Source: Cladocopium goreaui
Taxonomy: Eukaryota > Sar > Dinophyceae > Suessiales > Symbiodiniaceae
Reading direction: 5' to 3'
Assembly (NCBI GenBank): GCA_947184155.2
Contig: CAMXCT020000524.1
Span: 355,075-419,074, forward strand
Length of the DNA stretch: 64,000 nt
In this document: positions 58,401-64,000 of the stretch, one piece after another
Position numbering within the stretch: position 1 is the first letter of the stretch
How the letters are laid out: the number at the start of each line of letters is the position of its first letter
Made by a program: the position numbers and the translations under genes
The notes under the pieces: model-generated
Databases searched by the model: none
Told to the model about the DNA's origin: nothing
What the model saw: the letters and a program-made list of their open reading frames with translations, nothing else

Positions 58401-60620
58401 TACCGCCAGGAAAAAAAGAATCACATTAAATTATGAAATACATTGAAATACAAATATACATATGTTTTTTCATTAAGTATACTATTAAATTAGCTTTACT
58501 CCCATACAGTTTTTTTTGATGTTTGTCAAATGTGGACTGCCAAGCGGCGCATCGCCACAGGTCACTGGTGCGCCGCCCCCTCCGATGCCGTCCAGCGGTG
58601 GTGGCTCCGATGGCACCTATCGGCCACCCGCCGTGGGCGGCGGTTTCGGTGGCGACCGCGGCGGTGGCGACCACCGTGGCTTTGGCGGCGGCTTCAACAG
58701 TTGCTGGGACTTCATTTAGTCATGAAATGTGGTAAATTCCTGGTAAATCCAATAATTATCCATCCCCTAAATCATACATGTGTATACATGTGTGCTAAAC
58801 CATGCACAACATGTTTATTTAAGTGGGTTTCCCACATTTTATGACCTGGAATATCCTGGAATATGATGTAGGCATGATTTTATGTGATTTTAATTGAGGC
58901 TAATATACCACATTGATATGGCAAACCTGTAAGCCATGCCCTGCCCCAGATCTATACAGCATTATGTGTATATATATATATATAGATAGATAGCTAATTT
59001 TACCATTTGGAGATGTAATCTTATTTATCGACCTCACCATGTTGTGACAATATTAATATCTCATCAGTCATGATCATTATGAAATCCTATTTCCAGGAAG
59101 ATCAAACAATGTTTCGCTAGCTACATGATGCTATGTATGGTTTAATTGGTTTAAGGGAAAATTTACAGGAAAACCCCATATTTACTGGGAAAATCCATGG
59201 TTTCCTGTAGATTTTCCCTTAAACCAATCCATTGAATGCACATTTTCCAAGGACGGTTGAAACCTCATGGACTTAGCTACCGGACACCTACCAGGTAGCT
59301 ACAGTGGCGGCTCCGGCTACAGCGCGCCCTCCCACAGCTACAGCAGCGCAGCAGGTGGACAGCAGAACTATGGCATTCATGGGCCAGGCACAGCCTGAGG
59401 GCGTGGCCTTGGACTAGCAATGGGATAGTTGTTCCTAACAAATATGAAAGAGTATGAAAAGAATGAGAACACTGCCTGTAAACTTTGCAAACCATCAGTG
59501 GGTGCCTGTTCGTTGATGCTTAGTTGTTGTTGAGCTATATTCTCGCTTGAAATGTTCGAGAGGAGCCCCTTCTCATTGGATTCCAATGGATTCCACGTGT
59601 TTTTGATTGTTTTTGTTGTACGCAAAATCCATACTCTTTTGTGGGGCCCATATCGGGACTATCTAATATTTCGGGCTAGGACTAGGTTCCATGGACATGT
59701 GTGACATGTGTGTTGGTGAACTTCTTTGTTGGCCCTTTATTACGACAGCTCATTGGCTTTTATTTGCTGGATGACCATTGAATCAGATCCTGGATTGGTA
59801 CAGGGTGGAGGCTTCCGAAATTGTTGACGCGGTTCGGCTAGCCCTCCGATTTTATGGTGAGAAAGGAAGGTTTCCTTCATATCCCATTTATACAAAGTGA
59901 GCCTGAAATTTGGAACCGCCCAACATGTCATGGGGATGTGAGCCTGACCAAAGTTCTAGCCCTCCAGGCACTACCCTGATCACTTGTGCCTGGCAGGCGG
60001 TGCCCATCGCCGCTGGGGCCACCGCACGGCGGGCGACGGAAGCGATGCCCGGGGCGGCGACGGCGGCCGAAGCGAGGCGCACGAGGCAACACCAGAGGCG
60101 AAGCCGGCGCCACCACCAGCCATGGTGGATTTGCTAGATATGGAGGTGCGCAGGGGTGGTCAAGTACCGGAGTGCATTGACACTTTGTGGAGTGGGTCAA
60201 TACGTCAGGGTTTGAGGAACAGTATGATTCCACTGATGTTACTAGCTTGCAGAGTCATGTCCAACATCTTGATGTGTATGTGGTAACCTAATGTGGTATT
60301 TAATTCAAAGTTGGCATTTCATATGATAGTGGCATCGCATTGTATTAGTAGCACCTTACATCGAAATATACAAGGACTATGATTGATAATATGACATCAT
60401 ATTTCGAGATAGGTTGCATCTATAATGCATCTCTCTCTCTCTCTCCATACATACATATATATATATATATGATCATATATATATTATATATATGCAATAT
60501 TTATCTATATTTTTATATCCGTAGGTATATCGTTTTGAATTTCATATGGCATTCGCACTCCAGGAGCCCAGCCCTGCGCAGCCGCCCGGTAACAGCGCCT
60601 CGCTGTTGGATGAGGCGTGA
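45750..60620 (+). CDS. Tepsin/MTV1-like ENTH-domain protein, complete gene in ~16 exons
   Basis: Gene span from ATG 45754 to TGA 60620. The first seven exons encode an ENTH/VHS-like domain: LNKATSADDTPTPGYLYTEM, IAQSTFADLNACQQLADYLI, LEKDNPHVKLKCLKIIKHVC, GKPEFKRAIQRKAEVVKACL, QYRGTPDPLKGDAPNKAVRE. This matches tepsin (KATSDDEVPCPGYLFEEIAK) and the plant MTV1 pattern. A Gly/Ser-rich middle contains MVGFGNPNFDN (plant relatives have MQGFGNTNF). The tail is rich in Gly, Pro and Ser and ends in DLLDME and SLLDEA. Tepsin is the accessory protein of AP-4 coats, acting at the trans-Golgi network. Nearly all joins keep phase, with GC donors at 45828, 46111, 48220 and 50927 and GA donors at 49085 and about 52750-52760. 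Exons 8 and 12 are uncertain. Confidence 0.85.
46045..46110 (+). CDS. Tepsin-like exon 2
   Basis: Acceptor TCGCCGAG. Reads IAQSTFADLNACQQLADYLI plus Lys. The GC donor after AAAAA (46110) joins in phase to exon 3 (Asn codon). Confidence 0.85.
46262..46439. repeat. ~48-bp direct repeat
   Basis: GGGGTGGGG followed by AATAACGTTCACGTACTTGC and GCACTCCCAT occurs at 46262-46310 and 46389-46437. Confidence 0.85.
46440..46840 (+). pseudogene. Decayed coding fragment in a tepsin-like intron
   Basis: The plus frame reads ENEQKLNDLIWTYVSTWQWR and EANVVGKALLEKTGAYLAKM, then a TAG. After that, in-frame pieces (EKMAVTEVLGTLTSQKEPFS; FLPVTIS) are broken by more stops. It looks like an old inserted gene or element fragment of unknown family. 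Confidence 0.3.
47022..47152. repeat. TATA-rich palindromic microsatellite
   Basis: About 130 bp of TATA, ATAT and TTATAT runs, highly self-complementary. Confidence 0.85.
47346..47480 (+). mobile_element. Inverted-repeat element, family C (diverged)
   Basis: TACCGGTAATCAAACATGGC at the left, CCACGTTTGATTAACTC at the right. The right end lies 25 bp before a tepsin-like exon. Confidence 0.55.
47505..47568 (+). CDS. Tepsin-like exon 3
   Basis: Acceptor GCGGTTAG, donor AAGCAT/GTTTCT. Reads LSRLEKDNPHVKLKCLKIIK and His; VKLKCLKIIKH is the conserved ENTH helix (KLKxLRxIKH). Confidence 0.85.
47962..48067 (+). mobile_element. Inverted-repeat element, family A
   Basis: TACCCTCTGGTAATTTAACA at the left, GAGTTTACCAAGGAGGGTA at the right. 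Confidence 0.8.
48172..48219 (+). CDS. Tepsin-like exon 4
   Basis: Acceptor GATTTCAG. Reads VCEQGKPEFKRAIQRK, exactly 16 codons, ending at a GC donor (AAAG/GCCTGA). It matches the GxPEFKRxxQR block of plant ENTH proteins. Confidence 0.85.
48329..48444 (+). mobile_element. Inverted-repeat element, family B
   Basis: CTGGTTGGTGGTTTGGAAGA at the left, CGATACCAACCACCAACC at the right. Confidence 0.75.
49030..49084 (+). CDS. Tepsin-like exon 5
   Basis: Acceptor GACTTCCAG. Reads AEVVKACLQYRGTPDPLK plus the first base of Gly. A GA donor (AAAG/GAGCTG) is required to join exon 6 as KGDAPNK, matching the family's CLQFRGPPDPLRGDxxN. A GT donor at 49090 would break the frame. Confidence 0.85.
49726..49842 (+). 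mobile_element. Inverted-repeat element, family A (diverged)
   Basis: TACCAGTTGGTTATTTAACA at the left, GCTATGTTTACCAGAGGGTA at the right. It is followed directly by the TTAATCACCATTAA-type repeat (to about 49990) that is also part of the long inverted repeat at 13-15 kb. Confidence 0.7.
50090..50173 (+). CDS. Tepsin-like exon 6
   Basis: Acceptor CGGCACAG, donor GTCATAG/GTGTTG. Reads DAPNKAVREEADLAVKAVFS and VSDVEVI, the last helix of the ENTH-like domain. Confidence 0.8.
50867..50926 (+). CDS. Tepsin-like exon 7
   Basis: Acceptor AGCAAAG. Phase 1 gives GSNASLNAYGFSTGQGKKMP. Ends at a GC donor (TGCCTG/GCAGCA) in phase 1. Confidence 0.6.
51638..51760 (+). CDS. Tepsin-like exon 8, frame and end uncertain
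   Basis: Acceptor TTCTGCCAG. Phase 0 gives 41 open codons (FQDPPIFPSGTTDRGCKALV and on) to CCATG/GTGGAT. The chained phase instead gives VPRPAYFSEWDY and would need a GA donor at about 51675. Phase favours the short form, length and canonical donor the long one. Confidence 0.5.
52708..52759 (+). CDS. Tepsin-like exon 9
   Basis: Acceptor CATGCCAG. Two readings join exon 10: a Gly-rich one (GGSFEGGGRSFGSG, GA donor at about 52750) and VGAVLKEVVDPSAQDLE (GA donor at 52760). The Gly-rich frame runs naturally into GMVGFGN. Confidence 0.6.
52914..53024 (+). mobile_element. Inverted-repeat element, family B
   Basis: CTGATTGGTGGTTTGGAAGA at the left, CTCAACCACCAACCAACCAG at the right. Confidence 0.75.
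53252..53316 (+). CDS. Tepsin-like exon 10: GFGN motif
   Basis: Acceptor TTTGCTCAG, donor GACAGC/GTGGGG. Reads GMVGFGNPNFDNAPPRKDDD and Ser. The MxGFGN motif is shared with plant tepsin-like proteins. Confidence 0.8.
53865..54065 (+). mobile_element. Family B element with triplicated left end
   Basis: A 42-bp block starting CTGGTTGGTGGTTTGGAACC is present three times in tandem (53865, 53907, 53949), followed by one normal interior and one right end (CCAACCACCAACCAG). Confidence 0.85.
54090..54138 (+). mobile_element. Family A right half
   Basis: AAATGGTGGATCTTTCCATA and CAGTTTACCAGAGGGTA; the left half is replaced by the family B element just before it. Confidence 0.6.
54292..54351 (+). CDS. 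Tepsin-like exon 11
   Basis: Acceptor TCGCCCAG, donor AAGGCG/GTGGTG, 20 codons in phase 0: VFNKAMSSTMSAVSYLQSKA. It corresponds to the amphipathic segment after the GFGN motif in plant relatives. Confidence 0.75.
54701..54797. repeat. Dispersed intronic repeat
   Basis: GCGTCCCCATAAGAGTTGAC, TGGGGAAATTATAACGACCT and CACTGGAATCAT blocks recur at 56041-56134. Shorter relatives (ACCTCACGTCGTGACTGGAA) lie near 4990 and 42905. Confidence 0.7.
54947..55032 (+). mobile_element. Inverted-repeat element, family C
   Basis: ATCAAGCGTGGCTGGAAAAT at the left, TTTTCCAGCTAGCCACGTTT and GATTACCGGG at the right. Confidence 0.65.
55345..55420 (+). mobile_element. Short inverted-repeat element, family C-like
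   Basis: TACCCTCTAAATTGGCAATG at the left, CATTGCCCCTTTGATTGCCG and GAGGGTA at the right, in 76 bp. Confidence 0.55.
55554..55657 (+). mobile_element. Inverted-repeat element, family A (least diverged)
   Basis: TACCCTCCGGTGAACTAACA, TAGCAATGGAAAATGGCC at the left; GATTTTCCATTGCTATGTTA and GTTCACCAGAGGGTA at the right. The arms are near-perfect complements over about 30 bp; the outermost GGTACC makes a palindrome. Confidence 0.9.
56041..56134. repeat. Dispersed intronic repeat, second copy
   Basis: Relative of 54701-54797 (CGTCCCCATAAGAGTTGACT and GGGGAAATTCTAAGGACCTC). Confidence 0.7.
56361..56479 (+). CDS. Tepsin-like exon 12, frame uncertain
   Basis: Acceptor TCTTTCAG, donor AATAGG/GTTACC. 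One frame reads SVLFRLLGGCDDQPIASLED, AVGLADLSAYEKR. Phase 0, which the previous exon predicts, gives GPSCSAFSGV with a GT donor at 56391 and joins well to VTGAPPP. Either way an exon seems present. Confidence 0.5.
56916..58079 (+). CDS. Intronless RCC1-repeat protein gene nested in a tepsin-like intron
   Basis: Uninterrupted frame of 387 codons from ATG 56916 to TGA; the frame is also open for six codons upstream, where the nearest candidate is a TTG. The first ~290 residues are about seven 39-residue repeats with the consensus HTVLLRSDGSAVAIGDN, GQCNIP, LDEG, YTQISAG, the RCC1/HERC type of beta-propeller repeat (117-bp period). The C-terminal ~110 residues (GDLTCSRDVALQLDLVGEDD to QLILPDGQLLAKICHANPGA) form a separate module, perhaps ubiquitin-like (LQLILPDGQLL), also present in the broken copy at 27.6 kb. 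RCC1 propellers bind chromatin, GTPases or ubiquitin-system partners; the partner here is unknown. Lack of introns in an intron-rich region suggests origin by retroposition. An antisense 274-residue frame is a shadow of the repeats. Confidence 0.85.
   Translation: MEFAGEFSTVLLRSDGSAVSIGCGRCNIPALDEGVVYIQVSTCGSHTVLLRSDGSAVAIGDNQYGQCNIPLLDEGLAYAQISAGYVHTVLLRSDGSAVAIGDNRQGQCKIPLLDEGLAYTQISAGASHTVLLRSDGSAVAIGYNEDGQCVIPALDDGVAYTQISPGYVHTVLLRSDGCAVAIGDNQYGQCNIPLLDEGLEYTQVSAGFSHTVLLQSDGCAVAVGDNEHEQCDIPPLDEGGGVAYTQISAGLHHTVLIRSDGCAVAIGEIGDGQCDIPLPEPGICYIGDLTCSRDVALQLDLVGEDDEVSLICSTLAGEERYRLIAEAVDSAWETYKKIARELKINLPNLQLILPDGQLLAKICHANPGASVAEVTQSISHSGTFHSF
58561..58699 (+). CDS. Tepsin-like exon 13, Gly/Pro-rich
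   Basis: Acceptor CGCCACAG. Reads VTGAPPPPMPSSGGGSDGTY, RPPAVGGGFGGDRGGGDHRG, FGGGFN. Donor TTCAACA/GTTGCT gives phase 1 for exon 14. An earlier acceptor at 58544 would add five codons. Confidence 0.7.
58970..58995. repeat. TATA/GATA microsatellite
   Basis: (TA)n running into GATAGATAGATAG in a tepsin-like intron. Confidence 0.8.
59145..59228 (+). mobile_element. Inverted-repeat element, family D
   Basis: ATTGGTTTAAGGGAAAATTT and ACAGGAAA at the left, TTTCCTGTAGATTTTCCCTT and AAACCAAT at the right: near-perfect terminal inverted repeats of about 27 bp. Relative of 17771-17850. Confidence 0.85.
59295..59354 (+). CDS. Tepsin-like exon 14, Ser/Gly/Tyr-rich
   Basis: Acceptor CCTACCAG. Phase 1 gives SSYSGGSGYSAPSHSYSSAA. 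Donor GCAGCAG/GTGGAC. If read through, the frame ends at TGA 59396, an alternative terminus. Confidence 0.75.
59997..60145 (+). CDS. Tepsin-like exon 15 with DLLDME motif
   Basis: Acceptor CTGGCAG. Phase 1 gives GGAHRRWGHRTAGDGSDARG, GDGGRSEAHEATPEAKPAPP, PAMVDLLDME. The motif LLDME fits the clathrin-box consensus (LxxxE with hydrophobic positions). Donor ATGGAG/GTGCGC. Confidence 0.75.
60441..60496. repeat. CT and TATA microsatellite
   Basis: (CT)n at about 60430 followed by (TA)n with ATATATATT blocks. Confidence 0.8.
60564..60620 (+). CDS. Tepsin-like terminal exon
   Basis: Acceptor GCACTCCAG. Phase 0 gives EPSPAQPPGNSASLLDEA and TGA. A second LLDE-type acidic dileucine-like motif stands at the very C-terminus. 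Confidence 0.75.
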   Translation, partial: EPSPAQPPGNSASLLDEA

Positions 60621-61720
60621 CGTTTCAGCGCGGCTGTGCTACGCTGGGATGGGAAAATCCATTGGAAACGGGGGCATCGATTGTAGGGAATAGTTATTGA
60701 ATAGGTTTATGATAGGGTTTTAAATGATGTTGTATGATGTTGTATGAATAGATCAACCAATCAACCAATCAACCAATCAACCCACCAATCGATCGATCAA
60801 TCAATCATTGACAATCATATCTATTTTTTTATAGGTATGTGGGTTATATATATATATGTGGATGTATAATATGTGTTATGATATATAGAGGTATTATGCA
60901 TAGTTGACCGAGCAGAATCTTTGGAGTATTCATGATGTACCAATTTGATTTGATTGATTGACCCGCAGAATGACTGAGTGGTCAAGTACCTAATTAATGA
61001 AGAGGTACATTCAACTGGGCATATAATCCAGCATTCTTCTCAATAAAGCAAGAAAGATCGATAAATTAACCAACAAGTGTTGGAATATTCATCAACAACG
61101 GTGTGATTTGTTAAGTTATAAGGCTACATTTTCCCTATACTAAAAGAAAACAAGGTCTGGGAGCCCAATCCATGAATAGACCCAATCCATTGCCAGGGCA
61201 ATTTCTTCTTCCGAATCTCCCCAATCTGAAACATGTTTGGGAATGGTGACTTTAAGCACCGGTTGGGATTTTCACCTGGAAATAATGGGTCAAATCTTCC
61301 ACAAATGGGAGATTCTCATCGTGAGGTGTGATTACTGGAGAAAAATGGGCCGTATGGGACGTTGAAATGGAGCTTTGTCATGGTTTGTCTATTTTTTTGA
61401 AAGGTAGGATAATAGGTGTCAAGAAGTTGATCTATTTTGCTGTTTTGATTCGATTTTGAGGGTTTTTTTTGACCTAAGAAACATATGCAGCAAACTGCGC
61501 TGGGTATCGGAACTTTAGTTTAGTTCTGCTTTGGGCACAATGGGCATCAGTGGGCTTCAATTAGTTTGTCCTGGAGTCTTCAATGGGATTGTCTCGACAA
61601 TGGCTGCGGGCAGGACGAGATGATCAGATGTTTCAACAGAGTCTGAAGCCGGATAGCAATTGTTTTTTTTGACAAGGGGGCAGGGAAACGTGAACCCTGA
61701 AATGATTGATGGATGCGCAG
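60621..61720. other. Intergenic or intronic stretch
   Basis: AT-rich, with CAAT-type repeats at 60748-60805 and TATA tracts. No convincing exon. Confidence 0.5.
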
Positions 61721-61779
61721 TTCGGCCAAGCCTTCATTCCGTTCCGCCAAATTTGGGGCCGGCCCTGCCACCGTTGGAT
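61721..61779 (+). CDS. Exon-like segment, unknown protein
   Basis: Acceptor GATGCGCAG, donor TTGGAT/GTGATC. Reads FGQAFIPFRQIWGRPCHRW. Probably belongs to a gene downstream of the tepsin-like gene. Confidence 0.4.
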
Positions 61780-62106
61780 GTGATCACCAACACAAGAATC
61801 CAGGCAAACTAGCGATAGCCATGGTACACCCATTGGTTTTTCCCCTCTGATAAACTGTCACATAGCGAACTGGAAAATCACCGTGTTTAATAGGTGAATC
61901 TACTATAAATGGGCCGTGGTAGAGACCACGCATCTTTACATCGGCCCAACTTCTGGACGATGAGGACCACAATGGAGATGCGCCGTTTGGTTGCCAGTGA
62001 CCACAAATGAGTTTCCATATAACTTAATGTTGTTAAAACAATAATAAACTAGCCATTTGGGAATGGTTTATATCCCCTATTTATGGTCATTTGGGAGATG
62101 GTTTAT

Positions 62107-62212
62107 TAATTATTGTTTTAACCACATTTTTATTTTTCCCATATATTGGGAATAATAATCCCAACTGACGAAGTCATATTTTTCAGAGGGGTAGGGCTCA
62201 ACCACCAAGCAG
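62107..62212 (+). mobile_element. Inverted-repeat element, family B (left end decayed)
   Basis: The interior CCATATATTGGGAATAATAA and CATATTTTTCAGAGGGGTAG and the right end CTCAACCACCAAGCAG are clear. Confidence 0.65.
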
Positions 62213-62307
62213 TAATGGGTATATCATGGCTTATCATCAATAGATGGGATCAATGAGGTGATAATCCCGATCGATGAAGCCACTATCGTATGACGAGTTG
62301 ATTACCA

Positions 62308-62353
62308 AGACTTTTGTAGTAAACTATAGTCGTTGAAAAGGATACTACAAAAG
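62308..62353. repeat. Small inverted repeat / hairpin
   Basis: ACTTTTGTAGTA faces TACTACAAAAGT across about 20 bp. Confidence 0.7.
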
Positions 62354-62453
62354 TTCAAAGAGCTTTCAGGCTCACAAAAATATCATCCATATTATCCCAC
62401 ATTTATTTGATGTATTTTGAAGTGGTTCTTTGGTGCGCATAGCTTTTGAAAAG

Positions 62454-62522
62454 GCTCCAGCTCCCCAAATGTCGAAGGCAACGCCATCACCAACCAAGGA
62501 TTCTGTTTATGCTAAAAAATGG
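62454..62522 (+). CDS. Exon, unknown protein
   Basis: Acceptor TTGAAAAG, donor AAATGG/GTAAGA (canonical), 23 codons: APAPQMSKATPSPTKDSVYA and KKW. Proline-rich; no family recognised. Confidence 0.6.
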
Positions 62523-62693
62523 GTAAGACGTTATGCTAATCTCACATAAACAAGAGAACAACAGCAGACATGATAAGCTATATGATTAACATTGATTAAC
62601 ATTGATTAACTATGATAAACTATGATAAACGAACTTATTTAAACAAATTACTTTACTTCGTGTGATCCCCACCATTACATTTATACATTTTCT

Positions 62694-63195
62694 TACTGGC
62701 AAATCTTCTGGCATTCTATCTGACATATCTTCTGACATTCTATTTGGCATTCTATCTGGCATATCTTCTGGCATATGATCTGGCATATCTTCTGGCATAT
62801 CTTCTGGCATTCTATCTGGCAAATCTTCTGGCATTCTATCTGGCATATCTTCTGGCACTCTATCTGACATATCTTCTGGCATTCTATCTGGCATATCTTC
62901 TGGCATATATTCTGACATATCTTCTGGCATTCTATCTGGCATTCTATCTGGCATATATTCTGGCATATGTCTGGCATATCCTTCTGGCATATCTTCTGGC
63001 ATATCTATCTGGCATACCTTTGGCATTCTATCTGCATTCTATCTGGCATCTTCTGGCATTCTATCTGGCATATCTTCTGGCATTTATCTGGCATATCTTC
63101 TGGCATTCTTTCTGCTTCTATCTGGCATATCTATTCTGGCATAACTCTATCTGGCATATCTTCTGGCATATCTTCTGACATTCTTCTGACATTCT
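62694..63195. repeat. ~24-bp satellite array
   Basis: Imperfect units TCTGGCATATC and TTCTGGCATTCTA alternate for about 500 bp. Because the units are multiples of three, several frames remain open on both strands (MPDRMPEDMPDRMPED-type and CQKICQIECQKICQ-type on -). These are not taken as genes. Confidence 0.9.
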
Positions 63196-63240
63196 TTCTA
63201 ACTTTCTTCTGCACATTCTTTGTCCCATATCTTCCTACAT

Positions 63241-63455
63241 GAGGTCCGGCAGGGACCACTTGGCGTGGATACTCGCGGTTGAGGTCCGGCAGGGAACCCT
63301 GGGCGTGGATGGTCGTGGTTGAGGTCCGGCAGCGAACACTGGGCACGAATACTCGCGGTTGAGGTCCGGCAGGGAACACTGGGCGTGGATGGTCGTGGTT
63401 GAGGTCCGGCAGGGAACACTGGGCGTGGATGGTCGTGGTTGAGGTCCGGCAGGGA
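63241..63455. repeat. 40-bp tandem repeat, 5.4 copies
   Basis: Unit GAGGTCCGGCAGGGAACACT followed by GGGCGTGGATGGTCGTGGTT, exactly 40 bp, at 63241, 63281, 63321, 63361, 63401 and a partial at 63441. Units alternate between GGTCGTGG and ACTCGCGG variants. Confidence 0.95.
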
Positions 63456-63556
63456 GCAGGAGGAGAGGAGACGAGGAGAGGAGAGGAGAAGAGAGGAGAG
63501 GAGGAGGAGAAGGAGGACGAGGAGGAGAGGAGGAGGAGGAGGACGAGGCAGGAGGA
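63456..63556. repeat. Purine-rich (GGA)n tract
   Basis: AGGAGGAGAGGAGAC-like sequence, almost pure purine on the + strand. Confidence 0.9.
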
Positions 63557-63656
63557 GGCAACTGACATAAAATCTAACAACCCTCACCTGGCAGGTGGGG
63601 AAAAAAAAAGACACATGATCCCTTCTCCCTGGCGAAAGTGGAAATTCCCCGGCCAG

Positions 63657-63707
63657 GGCCTCTCCGCACCAGCTGCCTCAGAGGAGTTGATTCCCAGGGA
63701 TGGATAG
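63657..63707 (+). other. Possible terminal exon
   Basis: After CCGGCCAG the frame reads GLSAPAASEELIPRDG and TAG. Confidence 0.3.
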
Positions 63708-63783
63708 CAGTCCCATAACATTCGCAAAAGTTCTACAATGATATGGATGTTATAATATAAGGTAACGACATTTAAATATGTGG

Positions 63784-63960
63784 AGGGCGGGCCAGACAAA
63801 AACAGGCCCCGGAGGTAGTATGAAATACCAGTTCGTATATTTAAATGTAGCGACGGTATGTTTAAATGAATTGGATTCCGTATGTTTAAATGGCCGGGCG
63901 GGCCAAGGAAGACCTTCCCGGAGGTAGTCTAAAATACTGTACCTGTTCGTATGTTTAAAA
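63784..63960. repeat. Imperfect direct duplication
   Basis: A block containing GGCGGGCCA, CCCGGAGGTAGT and GTTCGTAT(A/G)TTTAAA occurs twice (from about 63785 and 63893), with extra GTATGTTTAAATG copies between. Confidence 0.7.
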
Positions 63961-64000
63961 GTCCGTATGTTAAAATGTATATATATTTGTATGTGTGTGC

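Noticed and set aside
62610-63178. MPDRMPED-type and CQKICQIEC-type frames, and a Leu/Ala/Tyr-rich frame
   Set aside because: Translation of the 24-bp satellite on both strands.
1-64000. CRISPR arrays, bacterial operons, rRNA and tRNA genes
   Set aside because: Tandem arrays here lack unique spacers, the gene structure is eukaryotic, and no cloverleaf with tRNA box A/B sequence or conserved rRNA segment was noticed by eye; a covariance-model scan would settle this.
1-64000. Spliced-leader relics marking retroposed genes
   Set aside because: I looked for the TTTTGGCTCAAG end of the dinoflagellate leader next to the RCC1 gene and at the two ATG starts and did not see it.

Overview
The window looks like nuclear DNA of a dinoflagellate, most likely a Symbiodiniaceae-type genome. 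This is inferred from gene structure, not from a database match. Supporting signs are: every recognisable gene lies on the + strand; genes are cut into many short exons (30-160 bp, GC-rich at third codon positions) separated by long AT-rich introns; reading-phase-consistent gene models need GC-AG and GA-AG introns besides GT-AG; introns are full of short inverted-repeat elements and TATA, GATA and other simple repeats; and an intronless RCC1-repeat gene has decayed relatives nearby. Exon limits below come from reading splice signals and reading phase by eye and should be treated as plus or minus a few codons.

Layout. 1-3,700: simple repeats, a 42-bp tandem array, two isolated exon-like segments and a threefold ~245-bp repeat. 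4,800-10,400: exons of a protein kinase, best fitting the TKL/receptor-like group; activation-segment and C-lobe exons are recognisable. 10,900-11,600: three unassigned exon-like segments. 13,016-23,122: a CDC14-family dual-specificity phosphatase in about 14 exons, ending in the HCRSGLGRT active-site exon and a CRPG exon. 23,900-25,970: exons of unknown assignment, two with weak PH-domain character. 27,600-28,590: two broken RCC1-repeat copies, followed by ~970 bp of GATA-type repeat. 29,790-38,024: a new gene starting with an ATG one base after a possible trans-splice acceptor, with Gln/Glu-rich coiled-coil exons. 35,440-36,830: three large simple or tandem arrays inside that region. 40,945-45,568: phase-compatible exons of an unrecognised protein, possibly ending at a TGA at 45,568. 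45,750-60,620: an essentially complete ENTH-domain gene resembling tepsin/MTV1, the accessory protein of AP-4 vesicle coats, in about 16 exons from ATG to TGA. An intronless RCC1-repeat gene (56,916-58,079) sits on the same strand inside one of its introns. 61,700-64,000: two or three further exons and 24-bp, 40-bp and purine-rich arrays.

Functional picture. The genes are not an operon and have no evident common pathway (kinase signalling, CDC14 phosphatase, AP-4 type vesicle sorting, RCC1-repeat protein). The unusual content is structural: non-canonical introns supported by reading phase, at least four families of short inverted-repeat elements lying mostly within introns, a ~300-bp inverted repeat around CDC14 exons, a nested retrogene-like RCC1 gene, and a very short gap between two same-strand genes with an AG just before the second ATG. 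No tRNA, rRNA, CRISPR array or bacterial-type signal was seen.
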